Assembly (NCBI GenBank): GCA_029547025.1
Contig: JAKPQA010000017.1
Span: 1 to 64,000, forward strand
Length of the DNA: 64,000 bases
DNA from: Armatimonadota bacterium
Lineage (GTDB): Bacteria; Armatimonadota; Zipacnadia; UBA1398; JAKPQA01
Reading direction: 5' to 3'
The notes under the pieces were generated by a model, which made no database searches, was not told the origin of the DNA, and worked only from the letters and a program-made list of their open reading frames with translations. Position numbers and translations under genes: made by a program. This document shows, piece after piece, positions 61,119 to 64,000 of this stretch (position 1 is its first letter; every line of letters begins with the position of its first letter).

Positions 61119-62543
61119 CTAGAGCGCCCGCAGGTGCGTCACCCACAGACACAGCCAGGCGACCAGCACCGACTGGACCATGAGCGGTGCGCCCACCTTC
61201 GCAAACGCCAGGAACCCAATGGGTTGCTTCGCGCGCTGAGCGATGCCCGCCACCACGACGTTCGCCGAGGCCCCAACCAGCGTCCCGTTGCCGCCCAGGC
61301 ACGCACCCAGAGCGAGGCTCCACCAGATGGCCATAGCCGCGGGCTGGTGGACCGCCTCCACTCCGGGCACCGTCTGCGGTAGTGATCCCGCCATCTCGGC
61401 GACCACCTCGGACATGGCCATCGTGTATGGGATGTTGTCCACAACCGCCGAGACCATGGCGGAGAACCAGAGGAGGACGCTCGCCAGCACCGGCACATTG
61501 CCCGCGAACCGCTCAGCGATCCACCGGCTGAGGTCGCTGATGAGACCCACTTTGACCAGGCCGCCGACCATGATGAACAGGCCGAGGAAGAAGAAGATCG
61601 TCGGCCACTCAACCTCGCGGAAGGCCTCTTCGGGCTCGAGGTGCGATAGGAGCAACAACAGGGCGCCGCCGCCCAGCGCGACGGTGGCGGGCTCCCACCC
61701 GAGCCGGGCGTGGAGCCCGAAGCCCAGCAGCACGAGCGTCATGACGCCCAGGCACCGCCACAACAGCCTGTGATTGGTGATGGACTTCGTCTCATCCAGC
61801 TCCATCACCTCGGCTCGGCGCTCCTCGGGCACGGTAAGGGCCTTGCGGTACACGAAGCGCGCCGTCGCCAGGAACACGGCCAGTACGATGGCGATCGTCG
61901 GGCCCAGGTTCGTCACGAACTCGGTGAAGGAGATGCCGGCCTTGCTTCCGATGATGATGTTGGGTGGGTCGCCGATGAGTGTCGCGGTGCCGCCGATGTT
62001 CGAGGCCAGGATCTCCGGGATCAGCAGCGGCAACGCCGAGATGCCCAGTGCATCGGCAATGACCAGGGTCACCGGCGCGATCAGCAGCACGGTGGTCACA
62101 TTGTCGAGCGCTGCCGACAGTACTGCCGTGACCACCGAGAGCAGGATCATGATCCGCAGCGGATCGCCTCGGGCCGCCTTGGCACACTTGATGGCAAGCC
62201 ACTCGAAGATCCCCGTATGACGCATGATGCCGACCATCACCATCATGCCGACCAGCAGGAAGATTGTGTTCCAGTCGGCCCCGGGAAGGCTCCGCGCACC
62301 GCCGGGCAGTTCCTCCGAAACGGCGCCCTCGGGGCCGGCGCTCTCGTCAACGAAGTGGCGGATTATCTCCTCGCGGAACTCGTAGTGACCAAACGCCTCG
62401 CGCTGGGTGACAACTCCGAGCACCAGCATGGCCGCCGCGCCGAACAGCGCCACCTTCGTCTTGTCGATGCGGTCGGACGCGATGGCCACATAGCAGAGAA
62501 GGAAGATGGCCCCGGCCAGGGGCTTCAGAAGCGGCTCTGGCAT
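61119..62543 (-). CDS. Ion permease of the ArsB/NhaD/P-protein superfamily (copy 1)
   Basis: This 474-residue paralogue of the next gene has the same GDPPNIIIGSKAG, FVTNLGPT, ALGACLGGNGTLVGASANVVV and N-terminal MPEPLLKPLAG. The start has GGAGGAGG upstream. The pair is a tandem duplication. A hetero-pair of permease monomers or an extra-copy dose effect are possible. They lie downstream of a CBS protein and a proton-translocating subunit, so sodium/proton or pH homeostasis is the likely theme. Confidence 0.88.
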   Translation of the reverse strand: MPEPLLKPLAGAIFLLCYVAIASDRIDKTKVALFGAAAMLVLGVVTQREAFGHYEFREEIIRHFVDESAGPEGAVSEELPGGARSLPGADWNTIFLLVGMMVMVGIMRHTGIFEWLAIKCAKAARGDPLRIMILLSVVTAVLSAALDNVTTVLLIAPVTLVIADALGISALPLLIPEILASNIGGTATLIGDPPNIIIGSKAGISFTEFVTNLGPTIAIVLAVFLATARFVYRKALTVPEERRAEVMELDETKSITNHRLLWRCLGVMTLVLLGFGLHARLGWEPATVALGGGALLLLLSHLEPEEAFREVEWPTIFFFLGLFIMVGGLVKVGLISDLSRWIAERFAGNVPVLASVLLWFSAMVSAVVDNIPYTMAMSEVVAEMAGSLPQTVPGVEAVHQPAAMAIWWSLALGACLGGNGTLVGASANVVVAGIAQRAKQPIGFLAFAKVGAPLMVQSVLVAWLCLWVTHLRAL

Positions 62544-62606
62544 GGGAATCCACCTCCTCCCGGCGCGCTGCCGCGGAGCACGCCTTGATCGTACCTCGGG
62601 CGCCGC

Positions 62607-63086
62607 TCAGAGCAGATCGCCGTGGTCGACCCCCGTCCGGGCGTGGGCACGGTCGAACATGGTGGCGAACACATCCCGCCGGCCGATGGCCCCCACCAAC
62701 CTTCCATCGCGGAGGACGAACACGCGCCGCACGCCTGGCCTGACCAGATGGGCCGCGATCGACGGGAGCGATGTGTCCTCGGAGACCGTCTCGAACTGGT
62801 CCGACATGATGTCGCGCACCAAGGTCGCGCCCGCCGCGGTGGCCCGGCGCTCAAACGGCTCGAAATCGTCTGGCAGAAAGTCCGTGTCCTCCAGCAGGTC
62901 CATGTACGCCGGCACCACGAGCCGGATCAGCTCGACATCGGACACGACGCCGAGGATGTGGTCTTCATCATCGACCACGGGAACGGCGGCCAGGTCATGT
63001 TCCAGCATCCGCAGCGCCACGGCTCCGGCGGTCTCCTCGCCACGCGCAGTCACCAGATCGGTGACCATGACCTCCCGGGCACTCAT
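62607..63086 (-). CDS. CBS-domain protein
   Basis: This 159-residue protein has two CBS repeats. The first is REVMVTDLVTARGEETAGAVALRMLEHDLAAVPVVDDEDHILGVVSD, with a helical insert. The second is VRDIMSDQFETVSEDTSLPSIAAHLV..GVRRVFVLRDGRLVGAIGRRDV. Such modules bind adenine nucleotides and gate partner transporters. Its place before the permease genes suggests control of them. The start has GGGGG upstream. Confidence 0.92.
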   Translation of the reverse strand: MSAREVMVTDLVTARGEETAGAVALRMLEHDLAAVPVVDDEDHILGVVSDVELIRLVVPAYMDLLEDTDFLPDDFEPFERRATAAGATLVRDIMSDQFETVSEDTSLPSIAAHLVRPGVRRVFVLRDGRLVGAIGRRDVFATMFDRAHARTGVDHGDLL

Positions 63087-63188
63087 TCACAGCACCCCCC
63101 TGCGCGACGAGCCCGCCCTGGCGGGCCCGTTGGCTCTTCCTCCGGTGGGAAGTACGGATAGCCTCCGGGCGGGTAACGGCCCGAGGCG

Positions 63189-64000
63189 TTACCGGTGAAT
63201 CATTGCGAGCACCGGCACAACGGCCGGGCCCGCGGCGACGGTGAGAAGCGTCAGCCCCCCGATGATGGCCCTCTTGACCGTTGGCATGTCCCGCCACGGC
63301 TCGGCATAGCGCGCGGCCGAGGCCTTGCCACGGCCCGGCAAGACTACCCACGACGCGAGGAGCATCAGCTCCACCGCATAGACGGCCCAGATCCCCAGCC
63401 CGTACGAGCCGAACGCGTCCGTAAGAGCCCGCGCCAGCACCCACTTCGACCAGAAGCCGATGAAGGGCGGCAGACCAGCCAGAGAGGCCATCGCACACAC
63501 GAGACCGAGGGCCACAAACGGATATCGCTCGGCTGCCGAGCGCAGGCCATCGAGTCCGCGTGCATGCCGGAGTTCCGGGGCCAGCCAGTCCAGCGAAAGG
63601 AATATGAGGCCAAACTCAATAGTCCGTGCCACCAGTCCGTACACCAGCGCCTGGGCGCCGGAGCCAACGGAGACCGTGTACGCAATCACCGCCGCGAAGA
63701 GATAGGCGCCGTGTACACTGGCGAGCACCCCGAAGCGCCGGCCCACATCCCACTCGTCGATGACCTCGATGAACAGGTAGGCCACCGTGAAGCCGACGAG
63801 CAGGAGATAGACCACGCCCAACCCCTCGACCACTGACCACTGCAGCCGCCACACACGGCCTGTCGCAACGTACATCACGCGGGCCAGAGCGATGATGCCA
63901 GGGAGAAACACCGTCGATCCGAGGAGGAAGGCTGCCTCACGCCGTCCCGGCGACAGGGCGATGCGGGATGGCCACAGGCAGAAGGGGAACATCGCGGCAC
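63189..64000 (-). CDS. Proton-conducting transporter subunit (NuoN/MrpD-like), truncated by the window edge
   Basis: The window holds the C-terminal part, about 270 residues, of a multi-helix subunit of the NADH-quinone oxidoreductase/Mrp antiporter type. The block MASLAGLPPFIGFWSKWVL (the aGlPP..GF..K motif, with the key Lys) and a typical last pair of helices are present. The frame continues without a stop to base 64000, so its start is outside the window. The next genes are the CBS protein and two permeases, on the same strand. Confidence 0.85.
   Translation of the reverse strand, partial: AAMFPFCLWPSRIALSPGRREAAFLLGSTVFLPGIIALARVMYVATGRVWRLQWSVVEGLGVVYLLLVGFTVAYLFIEVIDEWDVGRRFGVLASVHGAYLFAAVIAYTVSVGSGAQALVYGLVARTIEFGLIFLSLDWLAPELRHARGLDGLRSAAERYPFVALGLVCAMASLAGLPPFIGFWSKWVLARALTDAFGSYGLGIWAVYAVELMLLASWVVLPGRGKASAARYAEPWRDMPTVKRAIIGGLTLLTVAAGPAVVPVLAMIHR

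Overview
The window is GC-rich, densely coded DNA from a free-living, probably environmental bacterium. Two type IV pilin-like proteins carry a glycine/phenylalanine processing site followed by an FPVFA.(A/V)REKA(R/K)QT stretch. That stretch is typical of Armatimonadota and some neighbouring groups. With the efp / zinc-ribbon / accB / accC cluster and the many Tat-exported Gfo/Idh/MocA oxidoreductases and glycan-processing proteins, Armatimonadota or a related lineage is the best guess. This is an inference, because no rRNA gene is present. No tRNA, rRNA, CRISPR array, phage or transposase gene was recognised.

Layout. 1-280: a tandem palindrome-rich repeat. 0.3-5.5 kb (minus): SSB-like protein, DinG-like helicase and an FAD oxidoreductase in one direction. 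5.6-10.2 kb (minus): zinc dehydrogenase, two pilin-like proteins and an O-antigen-ligase-like membrane protein. 10.4-14.1 kb (plus): Gfo/Idh oxidoreductase, DegT-family protein and a Tat-exported beta-propeller. 14.4-19.8 kb: class A penicillin-binding protein, a HAD hydrolase, and panD-nadA-nadC. 20.3-23.2 kb (plus): nikR with a four-gene ECF nickel/cobalt transporter. 23.5-28.7 kb (minus): glycoside hydrolase, esterase and Gfo/Idh oxidoreductase. 28.9-33.3 kb: SagB-type nitroreductase, a secreted protein, a broken copy of the nitroreductase 3' end and a chemoreceptor interrupted by a UGA. 33.5-39.7 kb: exported DUF4832-like and FG-GAP proteins, two Gfo/Idh oxidoreductases and a GNAT. 39.8-49.5 kb: VanW-like protein, PPK2, an HzsA-related two-haem-motif protein, a TIM-barrel hydrolase, a B12/radical SAM enzyme and a beta-propeller. 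49.6-53.8 kb (plus): uvrC, an alkyltransferase and an HtrA-like protein. 54.0-59.6 kb (plus): cyclophilin, lipoprotein, efp, zinc ribbon, accB, pilin-like protein, accC. 59.6-64.0 kb (minus): a truncated proton-translocating subunit, a CBS protein and two tandem ion permeases.

How the genes work together. Much of the window looks like uptake, breakdown and rearrangement of carbohydrates, combining exported hydrolases, an esterase, sugar-type NAD(P) oxidoreductases and beta-propellers. This is set beside housekeeping modules: NAD and pantothenate precursors, nickel homeostasis, DNA repair, fatty-acid synthesis and ion homeostasis.

The most striking theme is a set of proteins that keep a family's scaffold but have lost its defining catalytic or attachment residues. 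The BCCP has Arg where biotin is attached (57603-57605). An HtrA-like protein has lost all three triad residues. A DegT-family protein has Ser in place of the PLP lysine. A DinG helicase has a decayed exonuclease domain, and an esterase has a dead second half. Several of these sit in intact, well-spaced operons, so they look like selected pseudoenzymes rather than decaying genes.
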